The position numbers and the translations under genes were made by a program. Shown here one piece after another: positions 16,819-26,392 of a stretch of DNA of 64,000 nt. Origin of the DNA: Chryseobacterium sp. GTDB lineage: Bacteria; Bacteroidota; Bacteroidia; Flavobacteriales; Weeksellaceae. The stretch is taken from NCBI GenBank assembly GCA_031286615.1, contig JAITUA010000015.1:1-64000 (forward strand), read 5' to 3'. The notes under the pieces are model-generated. The model saw only the letters and a list, made by a program, of their open reading frames with translations. It ran no database searches and had not been told where the DNA came from. The first letter of the stretch is position 1. Each line of letters begins with the position of its first letter.

Positions 16819-18261
16819 CTACAAAGCTAATTTAAACGGTCCTTCAAAAGTTGTTTCAAATGAATCTACCAGTTTTCCTTTCTCATCAAACACCCCGATG
16901 ATCATATTTTGTTTTGAGAATTTAATCTCATCTTCAGGGAAGGAAATATTGATGTTTCCTTTCAGGATCTGGTCTCCTTTCAAGATGATTTTTTCAGAAC
17001 CGAAATAAGTGATTTCAGCATTCGATGGAGTGATAACTTTAATATTTAGGATCTTTTTCTCATTAGATTTATTCAGAAGTGTATAAATAAAGGTATTGGT
17101 GATTTTACCGTTTTTAACGAAAAATGTTGAGCCAGCCGGTTTGATGAATTTAGCTTCCATAGAACCACGGTCGTACATTAAAAATCCAAGAAATCCGATC
17201 AATAATGCCAGAATAACGGTTGTCGCTTTCATTCTCGGAGTAAACCTGAACTTTTCGCGGTTTTCAATTTCTGATTCTGTAGCATAACGCACCAATCCTT
17301 TAGGTAAACCTACCTTTTCCATTACTTCATCACAGGCATCAATACAGGCAGTACAATTCACACACTCCAATTGCTGCCCGTTTCTGATGTCAATTCCCGT
17401 AGGACAGACAACAACGCATTGGTTACAATCTATACAATCTCCCTTGCCAGCCGCTTTTCTGTCTTCATTATTTCTCCATTTTGAACGGCCTTCCCCTCTT
17501 TTAAAATCGTAATATACGTTGATTGTCTGTTTATCAATTAAAACTCCCTGAAGTCTTCCGTAAGGGCAAACCAGAGTACATACCTGCTCACGAAGCCATG
17601 CAAAAACAAAATAGAAAGTCATCGTGAAAAAGATCATAGTAATAAACTTCAAAGGATGTTCTGAAGGTCCTTCCTGCATAATCTGAAAAACCTGTTCATA
17701 GCCTACAATATACATAAACATGAACGTAGAAATAATCAGGGAAATCAAAATAAATACGGACCATTTCGTCACTCTTTTTCGGATCTTCTCAGCATCCCAT
17801 TCCTGTCGGTCCAGTTTCATCTGCTTATTTCGGTCTCCTTCAATCCAATATTCTATTTTACGGAAAACCATTTCCATAAAAAGAGTTTGAGGACAAAGCC
17901 ATCCACAGAATATCCTTCCGAAAACCACGGTAAATAACATTACAAAAATGACAGAAGTTACGGCGCCTAATGCAAGGATGAAAAAGTCCTGCAGATAGAA
18001 AGGCTGTCCGAGGATAAAGAACTTCCTGTCGATGACATTGATGAGCAAGAAAGGATTATTGTTGATCTTTACAAAAGGCAGTCCGAAAAATAAAGCAAGA
18101 AGAAAATAGCTGGCGTAATTCCTGTAGTTAGTATATTTTCCTTTAGGCTTTCTGGGGAATATCCACTTCCTTTTTCCGGTTTCATCCATGGTTCCCACTG
18201 AATTTCTGAAATCTTCATTTTCAATTTCCAAAGATTTGATATTGTTGGACTCTGCGCTCAT
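16819..18261 (-). CDS. ccoG: Cytochrome c oxidase accessory protein CcoG (FixG/RdxA type)
   Basis: A 480-aa membrane iron-sulfur protein. Segments in order: several transmembrane helices ('FLLALFFGLPFVKI'), 'CGWLCPQTLFMEMVF', 'CTLVCPYGRLQGVL', then a double 4Fe-4S ferredoxin module 'CIDCNQCVVVCPTGIDI' and 'CVNCTACIDACDEV', a further helix and a C-terminal immunoglobulin-like domain. Known role: delivery or reduction of copper during assembly of cbb3-type cytochrome oxidase. The ccoNOP/ccoS genes are not in this window; in Flavobacteriia ccoG is often at the end of that cluster, but here it seems to stand alone. Confidence 0.95.
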   Translation of the reverse strand: MSAESNNIKSLEIENEDFRNSVGTMDETGKRKWIFPRKPKGKYTNYRNYASYFLLALFFGLPFVKINNNPFLLINVIDRKFFILGQPFYLQDFFILALGAVTSVIFVMLFTVVFGRIFCGWLCPQTLFMEMVFRKIEYWIEGDRNKQMKLDRQEWDAEKIRKRVTKWSVFILISLIISTFMFMYIVGYEQVFQIMQEGPSEHPLKFITMIFFTMTFYFVFAWLREQVCTLVCPYGRLQGVLIDKQTINVYYDFKRGEGRSKWRNNEDRKAAGKGDCIDCNQCVVVCPTGIDIRNGQQLECVNCTACIDACDEVMEKVGLPKGLVRYATESEIENREKFRFTPRMKATTVILALLIGFLGFLMYDRGSMEAKFIKPAGSTFFVKNGKITNTFIYTLLNKSNEKKILNIKVITPSNAEITYFGSEKIILKGDQILKGNINISFPEDEIKFSKQNMIIGVFDEKGKLVDSFETTFEGPFKLAL

Positions 18262-18519
18262 TATCGTATGCTATAAAAGTATTTTGGTACTATTTTCAAC
18301 AGAATTCACCTTCTTTTTTACATTGATTTTTTCCATTGAAAAAAGTGATTGATCCTGTTACTGCAAAGCTCCGGATTATATCCTATTACTACTAATATGA
18401 TCTACTTCAAAAATAGGACAATTAGGACATTTTGTATTTATTGTTTTTATTGCACCAAAATGAGAAAATATTTTGAAAGCTGTAGGTCATATTGTAAATT
18501 GCAGGTTTAAAAATGAAGT
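18262..18519. other. Divergent promoter region ccoG / SMP-30 gene
   Basis: 258 bp of AT-rich sequence between two divergently read genes; must hold both promoters. No open frame or strong palindrome noticed. Confidence 0.5.
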
Positions 18520-19413
18520 ATGAAGAATATCTTAAAAATAGGTATGATTGGTTTGGTTTTCGCATTGGTAAACTGTCAATCAGTAAATTATAGTAAAATG
18601 TTTTATGAAGGAGTAAAACCGGAAAAGGTTTCCGATACATTCAGTTTCACAGAAGGACCATCAGCAGATAAAGAAGGAAATGTTTACTTTACGGATCAAC
18701 CCAATGATAAGATCTATTATTGGGACTGGAAAAGCAATACAGTCATAGAGTTCTTAGACAAGACGGGAAGGGCAAACGGAACACACTTTGACAAAGACGG
18801 ATATTTGATTACCTGTTCAGATGATCAGGGAGAAATCTGGAAAATTTCCAAAGACAAAAAAGTAGAAGTTCTGCTTAAAGGTTTTGAAGGAAAAAGGTTG
18901 AACGGTCCCAATGATGTATGGAATGATGAGGCCGGAGGAATGTACTTTACAGATCCATTGTATGAAAGAGATTACTGGATCGGTTTTAAACAGGAATTAC
19001 CACACAAAAGCCTTTATTACAGAGATAAATCAGGGAAAGTAACCAAGCTGGATACATTTACCCAGCCGAATGGAATTGTAGGCAGTGAAAAACTGAAAAA
19101 ATTATACCTTTCTGATATTGATGCCGGAAAAACATATGTATATGACATATTGGATGAAGGAAAACTGTCTGAAAAAAGACTTTTCTGTGAAATGGGATCG
19201 GACGGAATGGAGCTGGATAAGCACGGAAACCTTTATCTTACAGGAGATGGAGTACACGTTTTTAACCGTTCCGGAAAGAAAATTTACCATATTCCTATCC
19301 CTGAAAAGTGGACTTCCAATGTAACTTTTGGTGGAGAAAATAAGGATATACTCTTCATTACCGCCTCAAAATCTGTGTATACTTTTCCTACCAAAGTAAG
19401 GGGAATAAAGTAG
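18520..19413 (+). CDS. SMP-30/gluconolactonase family lipoprotein
   Basis: A 297-aa protein with a lipoprotein signal ('IGLVFALVNCQSVNY'). The mature part is a six-bladed beta-propeller of the SMP-30/gluconolactonase/LRE family: 'FTEGPSADKEGNVYFTDQPN', 'NGPNDVWNDEAGGMYFTDP', 'QPNGIVGSEKLKKLYLSD', 'GDGVHVF'. The conserved Glu and Asn/Asp positions that bind the divalent metal are visible. Family members hydrolyse sugar lactones; the true substrate cannot be read from sequence. Anchored in the envelope. Confidence 0.88.
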   Translation: MKNILKIGMIGLVFALVNCQSVNYSKMFYEGVKPEKVSDTFSFTEGPSADKEGNVYFTDQPNDKIYYWDWKSNTVIEFLDKTGRANGTHFDKDGYLITCSDDQGEIWKISKDKKVEVLLKGFEGKRLNGPNDVWNDEAGGMYFTDPLYERDYWIGFKQELPHKSLYYRDKSGKVTKLDTFTQPNGIVGSEKLKKLYLSDIDAGKTYVYDILDEGKLSEKRLFCEMGSDGMELDKHGNLYLTGDGVHVFNRSGKKIYHIPIPEKWTSNVTFGGENKDILFITASKSVYTFPTKVRGIK

Positions 19414-19487
19414 TACATTTCTTAAAGTAAAAGAGCTCTGAAGTTACCGCGAATGGAACATCAGAGCTCTTTTGTTATCTTTTGAAA

Positions 19488-19527
19488 CCACCCCGTCAAA
19501 AATTCTCTGAATTTTCGCCACCCCTCC
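19488..19527. repeat. Dispersed 40/41-bp palindrome-containing repeat, copy 1
   Basis: 'accaccccgtcaaaattctc' to 'gccacccctcc'. The reverse complement occurs at 44764-44804 with a single-base length difference. The centre can pair GAATTTT with AAAATTC. The flank 'cctccggaggagg' (19524-19536) is itself a palindrome. Confidence 0.7.
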
Positions 19528-19649
19528 GGAGGAGGGGAATTCTCACACGGGTAATTACTTTATCTTTGAAAATTGAAGATTTTCACAAGCTTATGTGAAC
19601 TTTATATGCACAAAGTATCAACTTAAAAAACTTTTGTGACTATTGTGGT

Positions 19650-20957
19650 TTAATAAGCAACCTCCATTTTTACCTTTTTCCCTTTCAGTTTTTCGTTTTG
19701 TAGCTTTCTTAAAACAGCATTGACTTTATTTCTGGAAACAGCAACATAGGAAGTGGTATCCTTTACTTCAATCAAACCGATATCTTCTTTCTGAAGTTCT
19801 CCTTTTTTGATAAGATATCCCACAACATCCACTTTATTGACCTTGTCTTTTTTTCCGGCACTGATATAAATAGTCTGGAAAGGTGTTTTTTCCGGAACTT
19901 TAGTAAATCCGGCAACACTTTCTTCAGGAGTATTATTTTTAATGAATGGGAAATTTTCTTCCTCTGTCATGATCAGATAGACAAAACCTTTGGCATTCAT
20001 CCTTGCAGTACGTCCGTTTCTATGAATAAAAGCATCTTCCTTTGGAGGAAGCTGATAATGTACAATAGATTCTACCTCCGGAACATCAAGTCCGCGGGCA
20101 GCAAGATCTGTAGTGATAAGAATTCTTGCAGAATCATTTCTGAATTTCAGCAATGCACGTTCTCTTTCGTCCTGCTCCATACCGCCATGGAAGGTTTCTC
20201 TGTCGATTCCCATCTGATGAAGAAGTTCAGAAATTCTGTCAACAGCTTCACGGTGGTTACAGAAAATAAGAGTTCTTTTATTTCCTATTTTACAGATTAA
20301 ATTAAACAAAGTATCCAGTTTTTCCTCAGAAATGGTCATTACTTTTCGCAATTGAATGTCTGGTTTTACTTCACTTAGTTTTAAAAAGTCAATCGTTTTT
20401 TCATTTTTCAGACCCGTAAACGATGGAATTTCATCCATTGCGGTGGCTGAAGTTAAAATTCTTTGTGAAAGTCCTCTTAAAGAGCCTGCAATAAACTCCA
20501 TATCTTCATGGAAACCCAGTTCCAGCGCTTTGTCGAATTCATCAAGAACCAGGGTTTTAATCGTCTTCGGATTAAAATTATTATTTCTCACATGGTAAGC
20601 AACCCTTCCCGGAGTACCTATTAATACTGCAGGAGCTTCAATTAAATTGTTAACCTCTATTTTTTTGTCATGTCCTCCGTAACAAACAGATACTTTAAAA
20701 TCTGTTCCCATTGCTTTGAAAACCTGTTCAATCTGTAAAGCCAATTCTCTGGCCGGAACCAATATTAATGCCTGAACCCCCTGAACATTTTTTTTCAGAT
20801 TCCGAAGAACCGGAAACAAAAAAGCAAGAGTCTTTCCTGATCCTGTAGGAGAGAGTAAAACAATGTCTGTATTGTTATCAGACGCATTATAAGTAGATTT
20901 CTGCATCTGATTCATATCCTGAATCTGCAGCTTCTGGTAGATTGATTGTAGTTCCAT
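19650..20957 (-). CDS. DEAD-box RNA helicase, DbpA type
   Basis: A protein of 435 aa from the start 'MELQSIYQKLQIQDMNQMQ', where helicases of this family begin; an upstream start at 21002 adds 15 atypical residues. Helicase motifs: 'SPTGSGKT' (Walker A), 'VPARELALQ', 'VLDEFDKALE' (DEFD in place of DEAD), 'TSATAMDE', 'IHRNGRTARM'. The C-terminal ~70 residues ('VDVVGYLIKKGELQKEDIGLI', 'TSYVAVSRNKVNAVLRKL') form a DbpA-type RNA-binding domain, which in E. coli DbpA recognises hairpin 92 of 23S rRNA. Expected role: late 50S ribosome assembly. Confidence 0.9.
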   Translation of the reverse strand: MELQSIYQKLQIQDMNQMQKSTYNASDNNTDIVLLSPTGSGKTLAFLFPVLRNLKKNVQGVQALILVPARELALQIEQVFKAMGTDFKVSVCYGGHDKKIEVNNLIEAPAVLIGTPGRVAYHVRNNNFNPKTIKTLVLDEFDKALELGFHEDMEFIAGSLRGLSQRILTSATAMDEIPSFTGLKNEKTIDFLKLSEVKPDIQLRKVMTISEEKLDTLFNLICKIGNKRTLIFCNHREAVDRISELLHQMGIDRETFHGGMEQDERERALLKFRNDSARILITTDLAARGLDVPEVESIVHYQLPPKEDAFIHRNGRTARMNAKGFVYLIMTEEENFPFIKNNTPEESVAGFTKVPEKTPFQTIYISAGKKDKVNKVDVVGYLIKKGELQKEDIGLIEVKDTTSYVAVSRNKVNAVLRKLQNEKLKGKKVKMEVAY

Positions 20958-21002
20958 GATGCAAAGGTAGTGAAATAGGCAGTAGATTTTACAAACGGTC
21001 AA

Positions 21003-21463
21003 TAGTGAATAGCTAATTCACTTCGTTTGTTAATTTTCAAACTGTATTCATTCTCTATTCACCTGCAAAGCAAAATTCATTATTAAATGTTTATAGTTTG
21101 ATTATCGTCTGTTCTTTACCATGTCATTCCGAACGAAGCAAAGCGTAGTGAAGAATCTCTATAAATTGTATTCCAGATCTTTATCTTTTTTCAAAATAAC
21201 TTGGTTTTTCCTGAACTGTTTAATCTTTCAAATTTTTAAATCCTTTAATCTTTCAATCGTAAATATTGATATTCAGTTGTTTAACGAGAAATTTTGTAAA
21301 GATAAATGTATTGTTTATCTCAAATAAAATCCCTATCTTTGCACCCACTTTTGTGGCGAAAAGGTTTGATGGGTAAATTACTTAAAATTAATTACTTCCG
21401 TATTTTTTAATCCGCATTTATTCAAACCGTTAAAAAAGAAGGAATACAAATTTTTATTAGAAA
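21003..21463. other. Intergenic region with rpsA promoter and leader
   Basis: 461 bp. It holds a 'gtcattccgaacgaagcaaa' repeat fragment (21122-21160), short 'taatctttcaaa' direct repeats (21220-21260), the rpsA promoter and a ~115-nt untranslated leader. Confidence 0.5.
21311..21341 (+). promoter_or_regulatory. rpsA promoter, Bacteroidota type
   Basis: TATCTTTG at 21334-21341 matches the -7 consensus TAnnTTTG of the Bacteroidota housekeeping sigma factor, with TTG at 21311-21313 about 20 bp upstream as the -33 element. Transcription would start near 21347. Confidence 0.7.
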
Positions 21464-23254
21464 ATGTCAAAAGAGACAAATTCAGCAGAGGTTTTATTAA
21501 ACCAAAACGTAGCACCAGAACAATTTGATTGGGATTCTTTCGAATCAGGTCTTGATGCAGATGCGAGAAAAGAAAAAAGCGATTTAGAAGAAATCTATAA
21601 CGGATCTCTTAACAGCCTAAACGATAATGACGTTTTAGTTGGTAGAGTTGTAAGATTAACTGACAAAGAAGCTATCGTAGACATCAACTTCAAATCTGAA
21701 GGTGTTATTTCTCTTAACGAATTCCGTTACAACCAAGGCCTAAAAGTAGGTGACGAGGTAGAAGTAATGGTTGACAAGAGAGAAGACAAAACTGGTCAGT
21801 TACAATTATCTCACAGAAAAGCTAGAACGCTTAAAGCTTGGGATAAAGTAAACGAACTTCACGAAACTGGAGAAATCGTTAACGGTTTTGTTAAATCAAG
21901 AACTAAAGGTGGTATGATCGTTGACGTTCACGGAATCGAAGCATTCTTACCTGGTTCTCAAATTGACGTTAAGCCAATTAAAGATTACGATCAGTTCGTA
22001 GGAAAAACTATGGAGTTCAAAGTTGTGAAAATCAACCCTGAGTTCAAAAACGTAGTTGTATCTCACAAAGCATTGATCGAAGCAGATATCGAAGGTCAGA
22101 AAAAAGAAATCATCGCTCAGCTTGAAAAAGGTCAGGTTCTTGAAGGTACTGTTAAGAATATTACTTCTTACGGTGTATTCATTGACTTAGGAGGTGTTGA
22201 TGGATTGATCCACATTACAGACCTTTCTTGGTCTAGAGTGAACCACCCATCTGAAATCCTGGAAGACGGACAGACTGTAAAAGTTGTAATCCTTGATTTC
22301 GATGATGAGAAAACAAGAATCCAATTAGGTATGAAGCAATTAGAAGCTCATCCTTGGGATGCTCTTTCTGCTGACTTGAAAGTAGGTGATAAAGTAAAAG
22401 GAAAAGTAGTAGTTCTTGCTGACTATGGTGCATTTGTAGAAATCGCTCCAGGTGTAGAAGGATTAATCCACGTTTCTGAAATGTCTTGGTCTACTCACTT
22501 AAGATCTGCTGGAGATTTCGTAAAAGTAGGTGATGAAGTAGAAGCTGAAGTATTAACTTTAGATAGAGAAGAAAGAAAAATTTCTCTTGGTATCAAGCAA
22601 TTGTCTAAAGATCCATGGGAAAACATCGAAGCTAAGTATCCGGTAGGATCTCAGCATGTAGGAACTGTAAGAAACTTCACTAACTTTGGTGTATTCGTTG
22701 AGTTAGAAGAAGGTATTGACGGATTAATCTACATCTCTGATCTTTCTTGGACTAAGAAAATCAAGCACCCATCTGAGTTCTGCGCAGTAGGTGATAAATT
22801 AGACGTTGTAGTTCTTGAATTAGATATCCAAGCTAGAAGATTATCTCTAGGTCACAAGCAATTGACTGAAAACCCATGGGATAAATTCGAAACTAAATAT
22901 GCTGAAGGAACTATCCACGCTGGTAAAGCTGTAGAAGTTCACGATAAAGGAGCTTCTGTTCAATTCGAAGATGCTGAAGTAGAAGCATTCTGCCCTTCAA
23001 GATTATTAGAGAAAGAAGATGGATCTAAAATCAAAAAAGGTGAAGATGCTCAATTCAAAGTAATCGAATTCAACAAAGAATTCAAGAGAGTAGTAGTATC
23101 TCACACAGGTATCTTCAGAGACGAAGAAAAGAAAAACGTTAAAGAATCTTCTTCTAGAAACGTATCTTCTTCTTCAAACAACGAAGAAAGATCTACTCTT
23201 GGAGACATCGATGCATTAGCAGAGTTGAAAAGAAAAATGGAAGAAGGTAAATAA
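21464..23254 (+). CDS. rpsA: 30S ribosomal protein S1
   Basis: A 596-aa protein with six S1 RNA-binding repeats, each with the usual pattern 'G.V..I..YGVFIDLGGVDGLIHITDLSW...HPSE'. The blocks near 22130-22330, 22380-22590 and 22640-22860 are the clearest. S1 binds mRNA at the 30S subunit and is important in Bacteroidota, where Shine-Dalgarno sequences are weak. An acidic N-terminal extension and a basic, Ser-rich C-terminal tail ('ESSSRNVSSSSNNEERS') are typical for the phylum. Single gene with a strong promoter, a ~115-nt leader and a strong terminator. The codon use is biased to preferred codons, as expected for a highly expressed gene. Confidence 0.97.
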   Translation: MSKETNSAEVLLNQNVAPEQFDWDSFESGLDADARKEKSDLEEIYNGSLNSLNDNDVLVGRVVRLTDKEAIVDINFKSEGVISLNEFRYNQGLKVGDEVEVMVDKREDKTGQLQLSHRKARTLKAWDKVNELHETGEIVNGFVKSRTKGGMIVDVHGIEAFLPGSQIDVKPIKDYDQFVGKTMEFKVVKINPEFKNVVVSHKALIEADIEGQKKEIIAQLEKGQVLEGTVKNITSYGVFIDLGGVDGLIHITDLSWSRVNHPSEILEDGQTVKVVILDFDDEKTRIQLGMKQLEAHPWDALSADLKVGDKVKGKVVVLADYGAFVEIAPGVEGLIHVSEMSWSTHLRSAGDFVKVGDEVEAEVLTLDREERKISLGIKQLSKDPWENIEAKYPVGSQHVGTVRNFTNFGVFVELEEGIDGLIYISDLSWTKKIKHPSEFCAVGDKLDVVVLELDIQARRLSLGHKQLTENPWDKFETKYAEGTIHAGKAVEVHDKGASVQFEDAEVEAFCPSRLLEKEDGSKIKKGEDAQFKVIEFNKEFKRVVVSHTGIFRDEEKKNVKESSSRNVSSSSNNEERSTLGDIDALAELKRKMEEGK

Positions 23255-23280
23255 TCTTCAACACCATTGAATATATAAGG

Positions 23281-23307
23281 AGCCGCTCGTTTGAGCGGCT
23301 TTTTTTA
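23281..23307 (+). terminator. rpsA terminator
   Basis: AGCCGCTC (23281-23288) pairs with GAGCGGCT (23293-23300), followed by a T run to 23307. Confidence 0.9.
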
Positions 23308-23635
23308 TCGCTATACTATATAGAAAGTACAATATGATAAAGGAAAAGGATAGATAATATAGCTTTTTCAAAAAAATAATATAAATATAAGTAGATGATC
23401 ATTGAGAATATAACAGTGATGTGTGATTTATTTAATGAAATAATTAAAGTTTAATGACTTAAAGATAGTTTAAATATAATGTGGTAGGCGTAAATTTATG
23501 ATGAGGTTCTCCTTATTGAGAAATATGTAAAATAATATTAATCTAATGGTTTTGTGTGTATTTATTTATTTTTAAATTTTAAATAAAAAAAATATTGAAA
23601 ACTTATGAATTATTTGTAGATTAGCGGCTTTAATA
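23308..23635. other. AT-rich intergenic region before M36 peptidase gene
   Basis: About 330 bp, very AT-rich, presumably holding the promoter of the M36 gene. I see no exact TAnnTTTG match, no open frame and no clear palindrome. Confidence 0.4.
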
Positions 23636-26269
23636 ATGGATATGAAAAATAAAGCTTTACCTCTTTTGTTTGCAGTATTTTCTGCATTTCCAACAGTATT
23701 GTTTGGACAGGATAATGAAAAACTGATTAAAGATTATATTTCTCAAAATAAAATAAGAGAATATAAAAAATCTGATCTTAATAATATCATTGTTGATAAT
23801 GTAGATCCGTCAAAATCATTGAATGGTAATGTTGTTAAATTTTTACAGACTTATAATGGTTTACCAATTTATAGTTCTGTAGGAACAGCATTGATCAAGG
23901 ACAGTAAAATTGTTTACTATACTGATAATTTTGTAAAAGATTATACTGCATCTACATCTGGTACAGCTGCTATTAATAAAAGCACAGCTCTTCAGAAAAT
24001 TGCTGAAGATCTGAAAAACCCTGATATTGCAAATTTTACGATTCTTGAATATCTTGAAAAGACTCAAAAAAAAGCTACATCAGCCAATCAAAGACTGGTA
24101 TATGCCAACGACGAGAGCGGAAACTTGCGTTTAGCCTATGAATATACCTTAACAGAACCAAAGACTCCGAATTACTGGAATATTTTAGTAGATGCCAACA
24201 ATGGAAATATCCTGTTAAAGAATAACCTGACTTTATCTTGTAATTTCCATCACGATGCCTATAGCTCAGATGCTGAATACAGCCATGCTGATCATTTTGA
24301 GAATACACTAATGGGGCCTCAAAATAATGTAGCACAGAATAACATTCCGTTACTTTTACCGGATAATGCATCCTATAATGTATTTCCATTGCCAATTGAA
24401 GCACCTACTTTTGGTTCAAGATCAATCATTACTAATCCTTGGATTCTGAGTGCTTCCCCTGAAGGGTGGCATTCTGATGGAACTAATCATTATACTGTTA
24501 CAAGAGGAAATAATGTTTTTGCCTATGAAGATGCTGCAGGAACAGCTTTAACAGCGCCTGATTATCTTACAGGAGCTCCGGCAGATGGTGGAGCTACAAG
24601 AAATTTTGATTTCCCTTTTAATATCAATGAAACTCCGTTAAACAACAGAAATGCTGCTATCACGAATTTATTTTATCTGAATAATAGAATTCATGATGTT
24701 TTCTACAAATTCGGATTTACAGAATCTGCCAGAAACTTCCAGCAGAACAATTTTGGTAATGGACCTGTAGGAGGAGATGATGATTCTGTATATGCTGAGG
24801 CGCAGGATGGAAGCGGATTAAATAATGCGAATTTCTCTTCAGGACAGGATGGTTATAATGGTAAAATGCAGATGTACCTTTGGTCTCCGGTAGGAAGAGT
24901 ATTCTACTATAACGCACCAACGGCTGCTGTTTCCCGTACACCGGGAGCTGGAACTGCTCAGTTTGGTAATCCGCTACCTATGAGCGGAATAACAGGAGAT
25001 GTAGCACTTTCATCAGTTTTGGATGGTTGTACAGCTTTGCCTGCAAGTTCATTGACTGAGAAAATAGGACTGGTTGAAAGAGGAACATGTTCTTTTGCTA
25101 TTAAAGTGAAAAATCTTCAGGATGCCGGAGCTAAAGCAGTGATTGTCTATAACAACGCAGTGAATGGAGCTACTTTGGGTAATATGGCGGGTACTGACCC
25201 AACAATTACAATTCCTTCTGTACTTATTACCAATGCAGAGGGAGAATATATCAAAACTCAGATGGCAGCAAGTACTACTGTAAATGTTACCTTGAAAGGA
25301 AATATGACTCCTGATGGAAGTTTTGATAACGGGATCGTAACTCATGAATATGGTCACGGTATATCCAACAGAATGACAGGTACGGGATACAACTGTCTGA
25401 ATTCAGGAGTGAGTAAAGAACAGATGGGAGAAGGATGGTCTGATTTCTTCGCCTTAATGTTGACTAATAAAGCTGGGGATAATGCTACCGTAGCAAGAGG
25501 TACAGGTACTTATGCATTAGGTCAGCCGATAACAGGTGCTGGTATCAGACCTGCAAAATATTCAACAAACCTTGCTGTTAACGGATTTACATATGGAGAT
25601 ACCAATGGAATGGAATACAATAACGGATCAGCAATCGTTCCGGATGTACACTCTATTGGTTTCGTTTGGGCTACCATGCTATGGGATCTTCACTGGAAGT
25701 ATGTTGAAAAATACGGATACTCTTCAGATGTATTATCCACAACTCCTAACGGAAGTACAAAAGTATTACAGCTGGTAACAGATGCTTTGAAACTTCAGAC
25801 ATGTAACCCTAGCTTTATTGATGGAAGAAATGCAATATTAGCAGCAGAGTTAGCAACAACTGGTGGTGTTGACAAATGTATGATCTGGGGCGTTTTCGCA
25901 AGAAGAGGTTTAGGATTGAATGCAACTGCAGGAGTGAAAAATAATATTAATGATCAGGTTCAGGACTTTAATGTACCAGAACAATGTTTATTAGCTACCA
26001 ATGAAGTGAATGGTGATAAAAATAAGAATATTTCTATCTATCCAAACCCGGCTAAAGATGAGTTTTATATCAACTTCCCAAGCAATACTCTTGGAAAAGT
26101 AAGCGTAGAGCTTTATGACATGTCTGGTAAACTGGTTTCTTCTGAAGATAAGATTTCACCGGATGCTAAGAAAGCAATTTCTACAAGCAACCTGGTAAAC
26201 GGAACTTATATGGTGAAAATCAAAGGACTTGGTTTTGAAGCTGCTTCAAAAGTAATGGTTAAAAAATAA
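23636..26269 (+). CDS. Secreted M36 (fungalysin) metallopeptidase with T9SS tail
   Basis: An 877-aa secreted protease; the ATG two codons later (23642, 'MKNKALPL') is equally possible. Order: signal peptide ('FSAFPTVLFGQ'), FTP-like propeptide (to ~residue 200), catalytic M36 domain, an inserted protease-associated (PA) domain ('KIGLVERGTCSFAIKVKNLQDAGAKAVIVYN', ~475-510) and a C-terminal T9SS type A sorting domain ('ISIYPNPAKDEF', 'LYDMSGKLV', 'GTYMVKIKG'). Zinc motif 'THEYGHGISNR' (HExxH, ~residue 570) and the distal ligand in 'GEGWSDFFAL'. Known role of M36: broad-specificity extracellular endopeptidase. It is exported by the T9SS and probably used for nutrient protein breakdown. Confidence 0.93.
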   Translation: MDMKNKALPLLFAVFSAFPTVLFGQDNEKLIKDYISQNKIREYKKSDLNNIIVDNVDPSKSLNGNVVKFLQTYNGLPIYSSVGTALIKDSKIVYYTDNFVKDYTASTSGTAAINKSTALQKIAEDLKNPDIANFTILEYLEKTQKKATSANQRLVYANDESGNLRLAYEYTLTEPKTPNYWNILVDANNGNILLKNNLTLSCNFHHDAYSSDAEYSHADHFENTLMGPQNNVAQNNIPLLLPDNASYNVFPLPIEAPTFGSRSIITNPWILSASPEGWHSDGTNHYTVTRGNNVFAYEDAAGTALTAPDYLTGAPADGGATRNFDFPFNINETPLNNRNAAITNLFYLNNRIHDVFYKFGFTESARNFQQNNFGNGPVGGDDDSVYAEAQDGSGLNNANFSSGQDGYNGKMQMYLWSPVGRVFYYNAPTAAVSRTPGAGTAQFGNPLPMSGITGDVALSSVLDGCTALPASSLTEKIGLVERGTCSFAIKVKNLQDAGAKAVIVYNNAVNGATLGNMAGTDPTITIPSVLITNAEGEYIKTQMAASTTVNVTLKGNMTPDGSFDNGIVTHEYGHGISNRMTGTGYNCLNSGVSKEQMGEGWSDFFALMLTNKAGDNATVARGTGTYALGQPITGAGIRPAKYSTNLAVNGFTYGDTNGMEYNNGSAIVPDVHSIGFVWATMLWDLHWKYVEKYGYSSDVLSTTPNGSTKVLQLVTDALKLQTCNPSFIDGRNAILAAELATTGGVDKCMIWGVFARRGLGLNATAGVKNNINDQVQDFNVPEQCLLATNEVNGDKNKNISIYPNPAKDEFYINFPSNTLGKVSVELYDMSGKLVSSEDKISPDAKKAISTSNLVNGTYMVKIKGLGFEAASKVMVKK

Positions 26270-26288
26270 TTTACTTATAATTAATTTC

Positions 26289-26320
26289 AAAATCGCCACA
26301 AGCTTGCTTGTGGCGATTTT
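26289..26320. terminator. Terminator after M36 gene
   Basis: 15-bp inverted repeat AAAATCGCCACAAGC / GCTTGTGGCGATTTT (26289-26303 and 26306-26320) with a T-rich end. Confidence 0.85.
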
Positions 26321-26392
26321 GTTTATCTATCATGATAACACTTCGGATTGGTTTAATTTATATGTTGTAACTTTGCAGGCTGAAAAAAAATT

